This document shows positions 43,671 through 52,440 of a DNA stretch of 64,000 nucleotides, piece after piece. Made by a program: the position numbers and the translations under genes. Source of the DNA: Desulfobacula sp964635025 (GTDB lineage: Bacteria > Desulfobacterota > Desulfobacteria > Desulfobacterales > Desulfobacteraceae); assembly GCA_964635025.1 (NCBI GenBank), contig CAZWMY010000004.1:1-64000 (forward strand), in the 5' to 3' direction. The notes under the pieces were generated by a model that saw only the letters and a list, made by a program, of their open reading frames with translations, searched no databases and had not been told where the DNA came from. The number at the start of each line of letters is the position of its first letter. The stretch's first letter is position 1.

Positions 43671-44710
43671 TCAAGAATAGTATAAAAACAACAATAATTT
43701 TTCTATGTGCAATTGTTTCCCTTTTCATGCCCGCCATTGTGTTTGCAAATGAAACCAACACGCGCACCATCACCGATATGACCGGGCGAAAGGTGGTGAT
43801 TAAAAATCCCGTGAACCGGATCATTACCACATTTAAACCGGCGAGTCTTTGTGTGCTTTCCCTGGGGCTTGAAAAAAAGCTGGTTGGGGTGGACAATTCT
43901 ACCCGGCAGGACCGGCTGCAATTAGAAGTATTTCCCGAAATCGCTAATCTTGCAGGGGTGGGCACCAAAGCCATAGGGATCAATTTTGAAACCCTGGTTT
44001 CACTGAAGCCCGATCTTGTCATCCTTTTTTCTCAAAAAGACGGTCTTTCCGTTTCAGACCGCCTTTCAGCCATGAATATCCCTTCCATTGTGATTTTGCC
44101 TGAAACATTCGGCACCTTAAAAGAGTCCCTGCGGGTGATTGCCGAGGCAGCAGGAGAACCTGAAAAATCCCTGAAAGCTGAAAAGCTCATGGATGGGGTC
44201 ATCCATCTTGTGGCACAGCGGCTTTCCGGACTTTCAAATGGAAATAAGAAAACCGGGTATTTTGCATCTGCCCTTGGGCTTTTCAACACCACAACGGGAA
44301 ATATGATTGCCAATGAGATTTTTGATGCAGCCGGGATCAAAAATGTATCAAGCCATTTGTCAGGGTATTTCCAGGATATTTCCCCTGAACAATTGGTGAA
44401 ATGGAATCCGGATATCATGGTGCTGTCCCAGCATTTTAAAAAAGGAGAGGCCCAGCGGCTTTCCGATAAAGCCTTAAAAGAAATCAAAGCCGTATCCAAT
44501 AAAGCGGTTTACCGTTGCCCGTCAAGCCTTGCACCTTGGGATTTTCCTTCCCCCATGTCGGTTCTGGCCACCCTTTGGATTGCCCAAAAGGCATATCCGG
44601 AAAGATTTTCCGATATTGATATAAAAGCAAAAGCAGATGAATTTCACCAGCAATTGTTTCAAAAAACCATGACCCAAATGGGCGGGACCATCAGTGATAC
44701 GGTGGATTAA
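43667..44710 (+). CDS. periplasmic ligand-binding protein, FecB/BtuF type (system 6)
   Basis: 347 aa from the ATG at 43667. Signal peptide IIFLCAIVSLFMPAIVFANE. Mature part opens TRTITDMTGRKVVIKNPVNR; INFETLVSLKPDLVILFSQKD and the C-terminal SPMSVLATLWIAQKAYPERFSDIDIKAKADEFHQQLF match the family. Most similar in style to the system 1 protein. It passes ligand to the permease encoded next, which starts directly after its stop. Confidence 0.9.
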   Translation: MIKNSIKTTIIFLCAIVSLFMPAIVFANETNTRTITDMTGRKVVIKNPVNRIITTFKPASLCVLSLGLEKKLVGVDNSTRQDRLQLEVFPEIANLAGVGTKAIGINFETLVSLKPDLVILFSQKDGLSVSDRLSAMNIPSIVILPETFGTLKESLRVIAEAAGEPEKSLKAEKLMDGVIHLVAQRLSGLSNGNKKTGYFASALGLFNTTTGNMIANEIFDAAGIKNVSSHLSGYFQDISPEQLVKWNPDIMVLSQHFKKGEAQRLSDKALKEIKAVSNKAVYRCPSSLAPWDFPSPMSVLATLWIAQKAYPERFSDIDIKAKADEFHQQLFQKTMTQMGGTISDTVD

Positions 44711-45736
44711 ATGAAAACCGCCCGGTCTTTCAGGACAATTATTCTTCTTCTCCTGGCTGCCCTGGTGCTTGCGTTTATCCTGTCCATTTTCTCCGGCCGG
44801 GTGGCCATTGGATTTTTTGATATGATGGCTATTTTTTCAAAATTTTATCGGGACTGGGATGGAGCGGGCAGCTTTATTCCCAATGAATTGGTCTTCTTAT
44901 GGATCAGACTGCCAAGATGTGTCATGGCCGTTCTTGTGGGGTCAAGCCTGGCCGTGACCGGTGCCGTCTACCAGGCCCTGTTCAGAAATCCTCTGGTTTC
45001 ACCGGATATTCTCGGGGTATCGGCCGGATGTACGTTTGGAGCGGCTCTTGGCCTTGTTCTGTCGTTTAATTCATTTGCATCTGTTCATCTTTTGTCGTTC
45101 GGGTTCGGGCTTCTGGCCGTTGCCTTGAGCGTCGGGCTTGCAAGACTCATTTCCATAAAACCGGTCATCATTCTGGTTCTGGCCGGTATGGTGGTATTGT
45201 CGTTTTTTAATGCCCTGCTCATGGTGGTAAAATATTTTTCAGACCCTTATGATCAATTGCCCACCATTATTTACTGGGTCATGGGGAGTTTGAGCCGGGT
45301 CACCTGGGACAATGTTCTGATCATGACCCCTTTTGTGACGGCAGGCGTATTCCTCTTCATTAGTTTCAGTTTCAGACTCAATATTCTTTCCCTGGGTGAT
45401 ATCCAGGCCAAATCCCTAGGCATGAATCCTTCTTTTTTCCGCATGGTCCTGATCACGACAAGTTCATTTATGGTGGCGGTTTCAGTGGCTACCTGCGGTC
45501 AGATTTCCTGGATCGGGCTGGTCATTCCCCATCTGGCAAGAACCCTTGTGGGGCCTGAGCATGAAAAAATGGTCCCGGTAACAGCCTTGCTGGGAGGGCT
45601 GTTCCTTCTGACTGCGGATTCTATTGCCAGGAGTGTTTCTTCAGCCGAAATCCCGGTTGGGATTATCACCGCCCTGACCGGGGCCCCGATTTTCGGCTGG
45701 TTCATGTTCAAAAACCGGAGCAGCGGATGGATCTGA
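44711..45736 (+). CDS. FecCD-type permease (system 6)
   Basis: 341 aa. IRLPRCVMAVLVGSS, GAVYQALFRNPLVSPDILG and WIGLVIPHLAR mark the family; full-length with intact C-terminus (EIPVGIITALTGAPIFGWFMF), which also serves as the model for the frameshifted system 5 permease. The 3' end overlaps the ATPase gene. Confidence 0.92.
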   Translation: MKTARSFRTIILLLLAALVLAFILSIFSGRVAIGFFDMMAIFSKFYRDWDGAGSFIPNELVFLWIRLPRCVMAVLVGSSLAVTGAVYQALFRNPLVSPDILGVSAGCTFGAALGLVLSFNSFASVHLLSFGFGLLAVALSVGLARLISIKPVIILVLAGMVVLSFFNALLMVVKYFSDPYDQLPTIIYWVMGSLSRVTWDNVLIMTPFVTAGVFLFISFSFRLNILSLGDIQAKSLGMNPSFFRMVLITTSSFMVAVSVATCGQISWIGLVIPHLARTLVGPEHEKMVPVTALLGGLFLLTADSIARSVSSAEIPVGIITALTGAPIFGWFMFKNRSSGWI

Positions 45737-46533
45737 TGCTGGAATGCCGCGATCTTGGGTTCAGGTATAAAGATACCGTCATCTTTGAGAATATTTCCTT
45801 TCAGGCAGAAAAGGGCAGATTCTGCGCCATCCTGGGCAGGAACGGGTCCGGCAAAACCACACTTCTCCATTGCCTGAACAAAATTCTGAATCCTCTGTCC
45901 GGCCGTATCCTGGTTCAAGGCAAGGATATCACAATTTTTTCCCGAAATGAGCTGGCAAGAAAGATCAGCCTCTTGCCCCAGGAGCACATGGATATTTTTC
46001 CCTACAAAGTCATGGATGTGGTGGTCATGGGCAGGGCCCCGTTTTTAAAGATTTCCGAAAGGCCAGGTGAAGCTGATTATGAGATTGCAGCAAAGGCCCT
46101 GAAACAATTAAATGTGGAAAACCTTTCAAACCGGAATTTTAACCGGATATCCGGCGGGGAGCGGCAGATTGTGCTTCTGGCGCGCTGTCTGGCCCAGAGT
46201 GCCGAGATCATGCTCCTGGATGAACCCACCAACCACCTTGATTTCAACCACCAGTATCATCTTTTATCCTCCATCCGTCAGCTTTGCAGGGAAAACACCA
46301 TCAGTGTGGTGGCGTCCATGCATGACCCCAATCTTGCGTCCATATTTGCCGACGATGTCATCATGATCAAAAGCGGCCGGGTCATGGCCAAAGGCGTAAA
46401 GGATGATGTGATGACCGAAAATAATATCTCAGCCCTTTATGACATGGATGTCAAACAAACCAGGGTCAATGCCGCACATTGTTTTTTCCTTCCGGAAGAC
46501 GCCATGGACCCAAAATTTTTGGATGCCACGTAA
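45727..46533 (+). CDS. ABC importer ATPase, FecE type (system 6)
   Basis: 268 aa. Walker A GRNGSGKTT, signature ISGGERQ, Walker B IMLLDEP with TNHLD, H-loop SMHDPN. Its C-terminal sequence MDVKQTRVNAAHCFFLPED is repeated almost exactly at 49058-49126, where the rest of a second such gene is missing. Confidence 0.92.
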   Translation: MDLMLECRDLGFRYKDTVIFENISFQAEKGRFCAILGRNGSGKTTLLHCLNKILNPLSGRILVQGKDITIFSRNELARKISLLPQEHMDIFPYKVMDVVVMGRAPFLKISERPGEADYEIAAKALKQLNVENLSNRNFNRISGGERQIVLLARCLAQSAEIMLLDEPTNHLDFNHQYHLLSSIRQLCRENTISVVASMHDPNLASIFADDVIMIKSGRVMAKGVKDDVMTENNISALYDMDVKQTRVNAAHCFFLPEDAMDPKFLDAT

Positions 46534-46553
46534 AAAGAAATAGCTGCTCAATG

Positions 46554-46784
46554 TCATTGCCCATTATGTTCTCTCAAATAAAGCATGCGAGCGACCATGG
46601 CCAAAAACCCTGTGCAGGTGGTGCTGACAATCAGCACCAGCCATAGAGGCAGACGCAAATTTAAAGCTTTTGCCTGCGGAACAATAAGGAACCATCCGAT
46701 CCCAGCGGCTAAAAGCAGATCGAACCAAATCTGATTCCCCCACACATTACGGGTGTATTCAGTCCAGGACAGGTAAAAGAGATA
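46554..46784 (-). pseudogene. C-terminal remnant of a small membrane protein
   Basis: From GTG at 46745 the frame encodes 63 aa with two membrane segments (LLLAAGIGWFLIV; LWLVLIVSTTCTGFLAMVA). The frame stays open upstream to a TAG at 46785 and continues in the same style (LFYLSWTEYTRNVWGN), indicating that the N-terminal part has been lost. Family not known to me. Confidence 0.5.
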
Positions 46785-46909
46785 CTATTGACATTACATT
46801 CCTCTATACTATGTTGTTGATTTTTTGTTTAAAAGCCGGTTAATTGGCTGCAAACAGGTAAAGCAAACGCCTGTGATGGATTATATAGCTTTTACACACA
46901 CAGATATCA

Positions 46910-47254
46910 TCATCTTCCTGCCCTGATTTTTCCCAGCAGTATGATTTTCATGTCTCCATTTGCTTTATAACTTGCAAGAAGAAGATAAGGGGCGAGTACC
47001 ATTGTTCCGCCGAAAACGCCCAGCACGCCCAATACAATCCCTCCAAATGAGAAATGATGGCGCCAGGCGAGCCATAACCCGGAAAGCAGAAGAAGACACA
47101 TAAAATCAAAATTGAATTGCCCGGGCCAAGTCAATGATGCGATATCGCCAAAAAAGATCGGCAGCAGGTTCCAGCCGTGATTGAAGGCCACAACACCTGT
47201 GATACCAAGGATACTTATAATAAAAAAGGTTAAAAGAATTCGAAATGCACGCAT
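46910..47254 (-). CDS. small membrane protein of unknown function
   Basis: 114 aa with three hydrophobic segments (residues about 6-24, 46-66 and 70-95) and a basic end. Good start at ATG 47254 with GGGGG-type site upstream. I do not recognise the family. It is in the low-GC segment between the importer genes and the third molybdopterin enzyme. Confidence 0.6.
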   Translation of the reverse strand: MRAFRILLTFFIISILGITGVVAFNHGWNLLPIFFGDIASLTWPGQFNFDFMCLLLLSGLWLAWRHHFSFGGIVLGVLGVFGGTMVLAPYLLLASYKANGDMKIILLGKIRAGR

Positions 47255-47337
47255 AAGTTTTCCCCCTTAAAAATTAATTTATGTTCCATAATAACCCAAA
47301 TAAGGTCATTGAATTTAGTTTTTGAATATTGTACCAT

Positions 47338-47364
47338 CCAAGGTAATAAAGTCCATTACCTTGG
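47338..47364 (+). promoter_or_regulatory. inverted repeat before the XRE regulator gene
   Basis: CCAAGGTAAT, seven bases, ATTACCTTGG: a perfect 10 bp dyad whose right arm runs into the GGAGG ribosome site (47363-47367) of the regulator gene starting at 47376. It may be an autoregulatory operator or a hairpin that hides the ribosome site. Confidence 0.55.
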
Positions 47365-47375
47365 AGGTAAAAATT

Positions 47376-48188
47376 ATGCTAAATTTGAAAGAAAATATAA
47401 AAAAAGATGATTCAATAGGCGATATATTACGTTTCTGGCGTCAATTAAAAAGAGTAAGCCAGATGGATTTGGCTTTGGATGCCGGGATTTCCTCTAAGCA
47501 TTTGAGTTTTGTAGAAACAGGCAGATCTCAACCAAGCCGTGACTTGGTTTTAAAATTGGCCTCTTCATTGAAAGTACCCCTTCGCCATCGGAATGTTTTT
47601 TTAAAAGCAGCAGGCTACTCTTCTGAATTTTCTGAAGAACCTTTTGACGGACAAAAAATGGAAATCGTCCGGCAAGCGTTGAAACGCATGATCGAGGCTC
47701 ATGAGCCATATCCTGCTTTGGTTATCAATGCATCCTATAAGATTATAATGACAAATTCCGGATATGATCAAATGATCAGATTCTATCTTGGAGAAAATTC
47801 ACTGAAAAAATATGATAATGTCTATCGGCTTACTTTTGCAGAAGATGGGTTACGGCAGTATATTACAGATTGGCCTGTTATAGAACAATTTATGATCGGG
47901 CGATTGTGGGAAGAGGTTGTTTCAACCCAAAACAAAGAATTATTTACATTGTACGAAGAGATTTCACAGCTAAAGACCGGCGATTCTCCAATCAGCTTTC
48001 AAATTAATAATAATCTACCCATAATGAGTTTGACCCTGGAAAAAAAATCGATGAAGGCGAGTTTTTTCACTACTGTAACAACACTTGGAACACCTCTTGA
48101 TTTAACCACTCAAGAACTCCGGATAGAGTCTCTTTTTCCAGCGGATGATGAAACAAAACAATTGTTTTCTCTTAAAAAAATAGGATAA
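47376..48188 (+). CDS. XRE-family regulator with MmyB-like ligand domain
   Basis: 270 aa from the ATG at 47376 with GGAGG eight bases upstream. Residues about 12-70 form an HTH_3 domain (LRFWRQLKRVSQMDLALDAGISSKHLSFVETGRSQPSRD). The rest is an MmyB-like sensor domain (YPALVINASYKIIMTN; TPLDLTTQELRIESLFPADD), which in related regulators binds fatty acids. It precedes two hotdog thioesterase genes, consistent with lipid control, and has a dyad before its own start. Confidence 0.85.
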   Translation: MLNLKENIKKDDSIGDILRFWRQLKRVSQMDLALDAGISSKHLSFVETGRSQPSRDLVLKLASSLKVPLRHRNVFLKAAGYSSEFSEEPFDGQKMEIVRQALKRMIEAHEPYPALVINASYKIIMTNSGYDQMIRFYLGENSLKKYDNVYRLTFAEDGLRQYITDWPVIEQFMIGRLWEEVVSTQNKELFTLYEEISQLKTGDSPISFQINNNLPIMSLTLEKKSMKASFFTTVTTLGTPLDLTTQELRIESLFPADDETKQLFSLKKIG

Positions 48189-48192
48189 AAAA

Positions 48193-48497
48193 ATGATAGA
48201 AAGACTAAACCCGGAATATATCGCGGCTTTAAAAATAGAGGTTAAAAATAGTCCCTACCCAAGACATATGGACATGGAGCTTGGCGAAATCGAATTCGAT
48301 AAAGCAGATATTATTCTCGATCTTGACCACTATCACCTTCAGCCGTTTGGTATTGTGCATGGCGGAGTCATTGCGACAATGATAGATACTGCAAAGTTTT
48401 TGATGACAATATGAATCTTGTTGCCTACGGGACCTCAACACTGATGGCTCTGCCCGGTAAGGGATTGGGGCTGCGAAGTAAAAAATTTTTGTTATAG
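48193..48497 (+). pseudogene. PaaI-type hotdog thioesterase, internally damaged
   Basis: The frame from ATG 48193 has the hotdog core start (HYHLQPFGIVHGGVIATMIDTA) and stops at 48414. A tail in another frame from 48411 reads LVAYGTSTLMALPGKGLGL, a common end of such proteins. About 50 residues of the fold are missing between them, so an internal deletion with frame change is likely. Not expected to be active. Confidence 0.65.
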
Positions 48498-48534
48498 TTT
48501 TCGTTTGTTAAACGGAATCCAAAGGATTTTATGA

Positions 48535-49014
48535 ATGAAAATAACACCAAGATTGCTAAAATGGGGTCTGAATATTTACGGCCCGTATCTGGGTGCAGGG
48601 GTGAAGGTGACATCAATCTCTAAAGATTGGCGTAAGACCCGTGTGTCTATGAAATTGAAGTGGTATAACAAAAACATTATGGGGACTCATTTTGGCGGTA
48701 GTCTTTATTCCATGGTTGACCCCCACCTGATGCTGATGCTCATGCAGATTTTAGGTAAGGATTACCAGGTTTGGGATAAATCGGCTGAGATTGAGTTTGT
48801 TAAACCCGGCAGGATTACTGTCCATTCTGAGTTGGAGGTATCCAACGACGATCTGGCAGCGATTATAAAAAATACAAAAGCCGGTGAAAAATATTTTCAC
48901 AAATTTGAGGTTGCGGTGACAGATGAACAAAATGATATTGTGGCAAAAATAAACAAAGTGCTTTACATAAAAAAAGCAATTCTGAATAAAAATCAACCCG
49001 ATGATCAGATATAA
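48535..49014 (+). CDS. DUF4442 thioesterase-like protein
   Basis: 159 aa with the hotdog pattern of DUF4442: LGAGVKVTSISKDWRKTRVSMKL, NKNIMGTHFGGSLYSMVDPHLMLML and the last strand EKYFHKFEVAVTD. Probably acts on acyl-CoA or acyl-carrier thioesters. Follows the damaged thioesterase gene. Confidence 0.82.
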   Translation: MKITPRLLKWGLNIYGPYLGAGVKVTSISKDWRKTRVSMKLKWYNKNIMGTHFGGSLYSMVDPHLMLMLMQILGKDYQVWDKSAEIEFVKPGRITVHSELEVSNDDLAAIIKNTKAGEKYFHKFEVAVTDEQNDIVAKINKVLYIKKAILNKNQPDDQI

Positions 49015-49057
49015 GTGGAGGTATAGGTTACAATCAAGGTTTTTCCTTTAGCTTTGA

Positions 49058-49126
49058 ATGGATGTCTAACAAACCAGGGTCAATGCCGCCCATTGTTTTT
49101 TTCTTCCGGAAAACAATATGTTTTAA
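49058..49126 (+). pseudogene. 3' remnant of a second importer ATPase gene
   Basis: Bases 49058-49111 match 46444-46497, the 3' end of the system 6 ATPase gene, with about four differences over 54 bases. In that frame it reads MDV, a stop, QTRVNAAHCFFLPENNMF and a natural stop. Only the last 22 codons survive. It therefore marks either a duplicated importer that was deleted, or a direct repeat made when the 2.5 kb between the copies was inserted. Confidence 0.7.
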
Positions 49127-49136
49127 TCCTGCTGAT

Positions 49137-51164
49137 TTATGGTTCATTTTCCAGGAGCACGATGTCAACCCGGTTGCAATGAAACGCACAGGTATGTCCC
49201 ATATCGGTCAGGCGCTGGCTGGTTAGTTGATTGGCCCCGCCGCCCGGCGAAAGGCTGGGCCAGTGAAGACCTTCCGCGACCAGAAGTCCGGCCTGGGTGT
49301 TATCTGTCACATGGGCCAGAAACCGGCATTCTCCCCGGCCGTTGAATACCCTGACCTGATCACCATCGGCTATACCCCTGATCCGGGCGGTTTCAGGGTG
49401 AATCATCACCCGGGCCTGGCCGGCCTTTTCCCTGATTTCATCGATTTCGTTAAAGGCTGAGTTTAAAAAAAGATGATGGGGCGGCGTGATGAATTCCAGG
49501 GGGTATGTGTCACCGCCGTCCGGGTCCCGTAAGGGTTGCCCGTCGGGAAGAGGGTTAAGACCCTGATCTGCCATGGCCTGGGAAAAGAATTCCACTTTGC
49601 CCGACGGTGTGGCAAATCCATGGGCATAGGGGTTGGGCGGGATGTTCAGCCTCACGGCTTTTCCGGATTTTACCATTTCCACATCCACCCCTTTCATCAA
49701 AGGGGATGGATCAAGCAGAAAATTTTCAATGCACTCCATCTCGCTGAGACAAAAAACATCTTCCTTAAACCCAAGCCGGGCGGCAAGATCCTGGAAAATA
49801 TCCAGGGTAGAGCGGCTCTGTCTCACAGGAGGGATGACCGGTTCGGCCATCTGGATATAATTGTGGCCATAGGACCGGTAAAGATCGGTGGTCTCGAGAA
49901 AGCTTGCTCCCGGCAAAATGATATCGGCATAGTTGGCAGTGTCGGTTTGGAACATTTCCTGGACAACCACAAAGAGATCCTCACGGGCCAATCCTTTTAA
50001 TACATCGCGGGACTGCGGGGCCACCACGGCCGGGTTGGACAAATACACATATAGCAGTTTGACGGGCGGGTTGTCGAGCTTTGTCAGGGCATGGCCCAGT
50101 TCCACCATATTGATGACCCGGGTGCCGGGCGGCCGCAGATCCGGACGGGTCAAAGTCTTGAGATCGGAGGGCACCCCACCCAGAGACCGGGTGATGCCTC
50201 CGCCCGGTTTATCAAAAGCCCCGACCAGGGCAGGTAAAAGCGCAATGGTCCGCATGGCCATTCCGCCTTTCAGCTGGCGGGCCGGTCCCCATCCGGTTCT
50301 GATATAGGGCGCCCTTGCCCTGCCATATCCCTCTGCCAGACGGATGATCATTTCCTCGGATACCCCGCAGATGGATGCGGCCCGACCCGGAGGGTATTCT
50401 GCCGCCCTCAGTTTTAATTTTTCAAAACCAATGGTCTTTTGAGCGATGAAATCGTGATCCATCAAATCTTGTTCAATCATCACCTGCATCATGGACAAGG
50501 CCAGGGCCGCATCAGTGCCCGGTTTTATCATCACGTGCACATCCGCCTGCTCTGCTGTCCGGTTGCGGTAGGGATCAATAACGATCAAGGTGGCCCCGGC
50601 CTTCCGCGCCTTATTAAAAAAAGGCCAGGCATGAACATTGGTGGTCAGGGTATTGCTGCCCCAGAGAATGATATAATCCGACTGGGACGCCCATTGGATC
50701 TCGGTGCTGGGCCCTTTGCCGAGACTGGCTTCAAACCCGGCGGAAGCTGCCGGGCCGCAGATGGTATAGTCCAAACCGCTGGCCCCCAGCCGGTTAAAAA
50801 AAGCATGTCCTGAATGACGGTGCACCAGACCCATGTGCCCGGCATAGGAATAGGGCAGGATTGCCTCAGACCCGAATTCAGAGGATACGGCCTTCATCCG
50901 GGAAGCCACCTCATCCAGGGCCTCATCCCAGCCAATGGGTTCAAACCTGCCTGAACCCTTGGGCCCTGTCCGTTTAAGGGGGGTGGTGATGCGTTTGGAC
51001 GAATGGATGTGCTCGGGGAAAAAACCGGCTTTTTTGCAGATAAACCCGGCAGTATAAGGATGATCCGGATCACCCTTGACGCTTACAATCCGATCCTTTT
51101 CCACCTTGACTAAAAGACCGCAGGTGTCAGGGCAATCCTTGGTGCAAACCGCTCGTTTCCACAT
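49137..51164 (-). CDS. molybdopterin oxidoreductase, DMSO-reductase family
   Basis: 675 aa, no Tat signal. N-terminal 4Fe-4S motif CTKDCPDTCGLLV...CKKAG, then IILWGSNTLTTNVHAWP, VIDPYRNRTAEQADVHV and a C-terminal MoCo-binding domain (PLEFITPPHHLFLNSAFNE). The metal-ligand position lies around TICGPAASAGF, where a Cys rather than selenocysteine may serve. Uses bis-MGD; substrate unknown. It resembles cytoplasmic members of COG0243 that occur as single subunits. It is the third Mo/W enzyme of this family in the window. Confidence 0.88.
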   Translation of the reverse strand: MWKRAVCTKDCPDTCGLLVKVEKDRIVSVKGDPDHPYTAGFICKKAGFFPEHIHSSKRITTPLKRTGPKGSGRFEPIGWDEALDEVASRMKAVSSEFGSEAILPYSYAGHMGLVHRHSGHAFFNRLGASGLDYTICGPAASAGFEASLGKGPSTEIQWASQSDYIILWGSNTLTTNVHAWPFFNKARKAGATLIVIDPYRNRTAEQADVHVMIKPGTDAALALSMMQVMIEQDLMDHDFIAQKTIGFEKLKLRAAEYPPGRAASICGVSEEMIIRLAEGYGRARAPYIRTGWGPARQLKGGMAMRTIALLPALVGAFDKPGGGITRSLGGVPSDLKTLTRPDLRPPGTRVINMVELGHALTKLDNPPVKLLYVYLSNPAVVAPQSRDVLKGLAREDLFVVVQEMFQTDTANYADIILPGASFLETTDLYRSYGHNYIQMAEPVIPPVRQSRSTLDIFQDLAARLGFKEDVFCLSEMECIENFLLDPSPLMKGVDVEMVKSGKAVRLNIPPNPYAHGFATPSGKVEFFSQAMADQGLNPLPDGQPLRDPDGGDTYPLEFITPPHHLFLNSAFNEIDEIREKAGQARVMIHPETARIRGIADGDQVRVFNGRGECRFLAHVTDNTQAGLLVAEGLHWPSLSPGGGANQLTSQRLTDMGHTCAFHCNRVDIVLLENEP

Positions 51165-51333
51165 CTTTTATCCTCCTCGCTCTGATAAATCCTATGTTTT
51201 TCCAAAACGTATTTACCATTAAATCCCTTTAAATATCAATTGTTGAATGCGTCCTGACTGTGTTATATACGATTTCTTGATAACGGATGGATACTTGCCA
51301 TTTTCAATATAAATCCCAAACAAAGGAGACCAC

Positions 51334-51834
51334 ATGCAGGAATTAAACTCAATGGACATTGCAAAAGAGGTAATGGATATCATAAAAAAAGGAGCACTTC
51401 TCACTGTAAAAGCAGGCAAAGATATCAACACCATGACTATCGGATGGGCAACCATTGGCTATATCTGGAGAAAAGAGATGCTCATGGTGGCTGTTCGTGA
51501 ATCGCGGCACACATTCGGTTTGATCGAAAAAGCCGACAATTTCACAGTAACGGTTCCGACCTCAGATTATAAAAAAGAAGTCTTGTTTTGCGGAACAAAA
51601 TCAGGCAGGGATTTTAATAAATTCAAAGAATGCAATCTGAAAACAGTCAACAGCCAATGCGTGGACTCCCCCATCATTGACATTCCCGGATATCATTTTG
51701 AATGCAAAATCGTTTACAAAACCGCCATGGACCCGAAATTTCTGGATTCCACATACAATGAAACCCTGTACTCGGATAAAGACTATCATACCCTGTATTT
51801 TGGTGAAATAGCCGCCTGCTACAAAACAGAATAA
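51334..51834 (+). CDS. flavin reductase-like (flavoredoxin-type) FMN-binding protein
   Basis: 166 aa. AKEVMDIIKKGALLTVKAG, NTMTIGWATIGYIWRKEMLMVAVRESRHTF and NFTVTVP match the flavin reductase/flavoredoxin family that binds FMN. Has CGTKSGRDFNKF and YHFECKIVYK as in that family. A good AAAGGAG site precedes the ATG. Likely a small cytoplasmic electron carrier or reductase. Divergent from the molybdopterin enzyme. Confidence 0.87.
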   Translation: MQELNSMDIAKEVMDIIKKGALLTVKAGKDINTMTIGWATIGYIWRKEMLMVAVRESRHTFGLIEKADNFTVTVPTSDYKKEVLFCGTKSGRDFNKFKECNLKTVNSQCVDSPIIDIPGYHFECKIVYKTAMDPKFLDSTYNETLYSDKDYHTLYFGEIAACYKTE

Positions 51835-51876
51835 GGATTTTTCATCATAGCCCGCATAATGGGCAAGCATGGCATG

Positions 51877-51907
51877 GGCCTCTGGATTAATCCAAATTCC
51901 GGAGGCC
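51877..51907 (+). terminator. terminator after the flavin reductase-like gene
   Basis: GGCCTC...GAGGCC with an inner GGA/TCC, an 11-base loop and the tail TGTTTGTTTATC. It lies about 40 bases after the stop codon. Confidence 0.5.
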
Positions 51908-52440
51908 TGTTTGTTTATCGATCCGCTTCAATATCCCGTTTAGGTTATCATCTCGATTAATATTTTTTCAAACCTTTAGATTGTCGGGTTTGAATTTCAG
52001 CACTGTGTGTAAAATTTGAAGGTTTGTTGTGTTTGATACACTATCGCCAATATGCTTGAATGGAAAATTGTAAAATTTTTTTTTAGCCTTTCCCAAATAA
52101 TGGAATTTTGAATCTGAAACTAAAAAATCTATCTATGCCATATATAGTGCCTTGATAATTTTTAAAAGCCCGGGCTGGTGGATAAAATGCTCGGTAAATT
52201 GCCGGATTTGATTCCTAACAGATAAAACTATCATTGAACTCTTTATCAAATTCACAAATTTATGAGTGTAGCTCAAATTCTATGCTAATTTTTCAGGGGA
52301 GAATCACATAGCTTTTAAGTAATGAAAAATTTTCTCTCACAACAGCTTCCAACAATTTTATTTTTCATTATTGCCAAATGTTATGATTTCCACTTTTGAT
52401 TTTATCTTGCAATGCCTCTTTGGGCTATGTATTATTGATC
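51908..52440. other. AT-rich intergenic stretch with no gene seen
   Basis: About 530 bases of low-GC DNA with many short stops in all frames. I see no convincing reading frame, tRNA or repeat. It probably holds the promoter for the downstream exported protein. Confidence 0.5.

Noticed and set aside
46534..49057. Insertion sequence or transposon
   Set aside because: No transposase gene or terminal inverted repeats were seen; only the direct repeat of the ATPase 3' end marks the borders.
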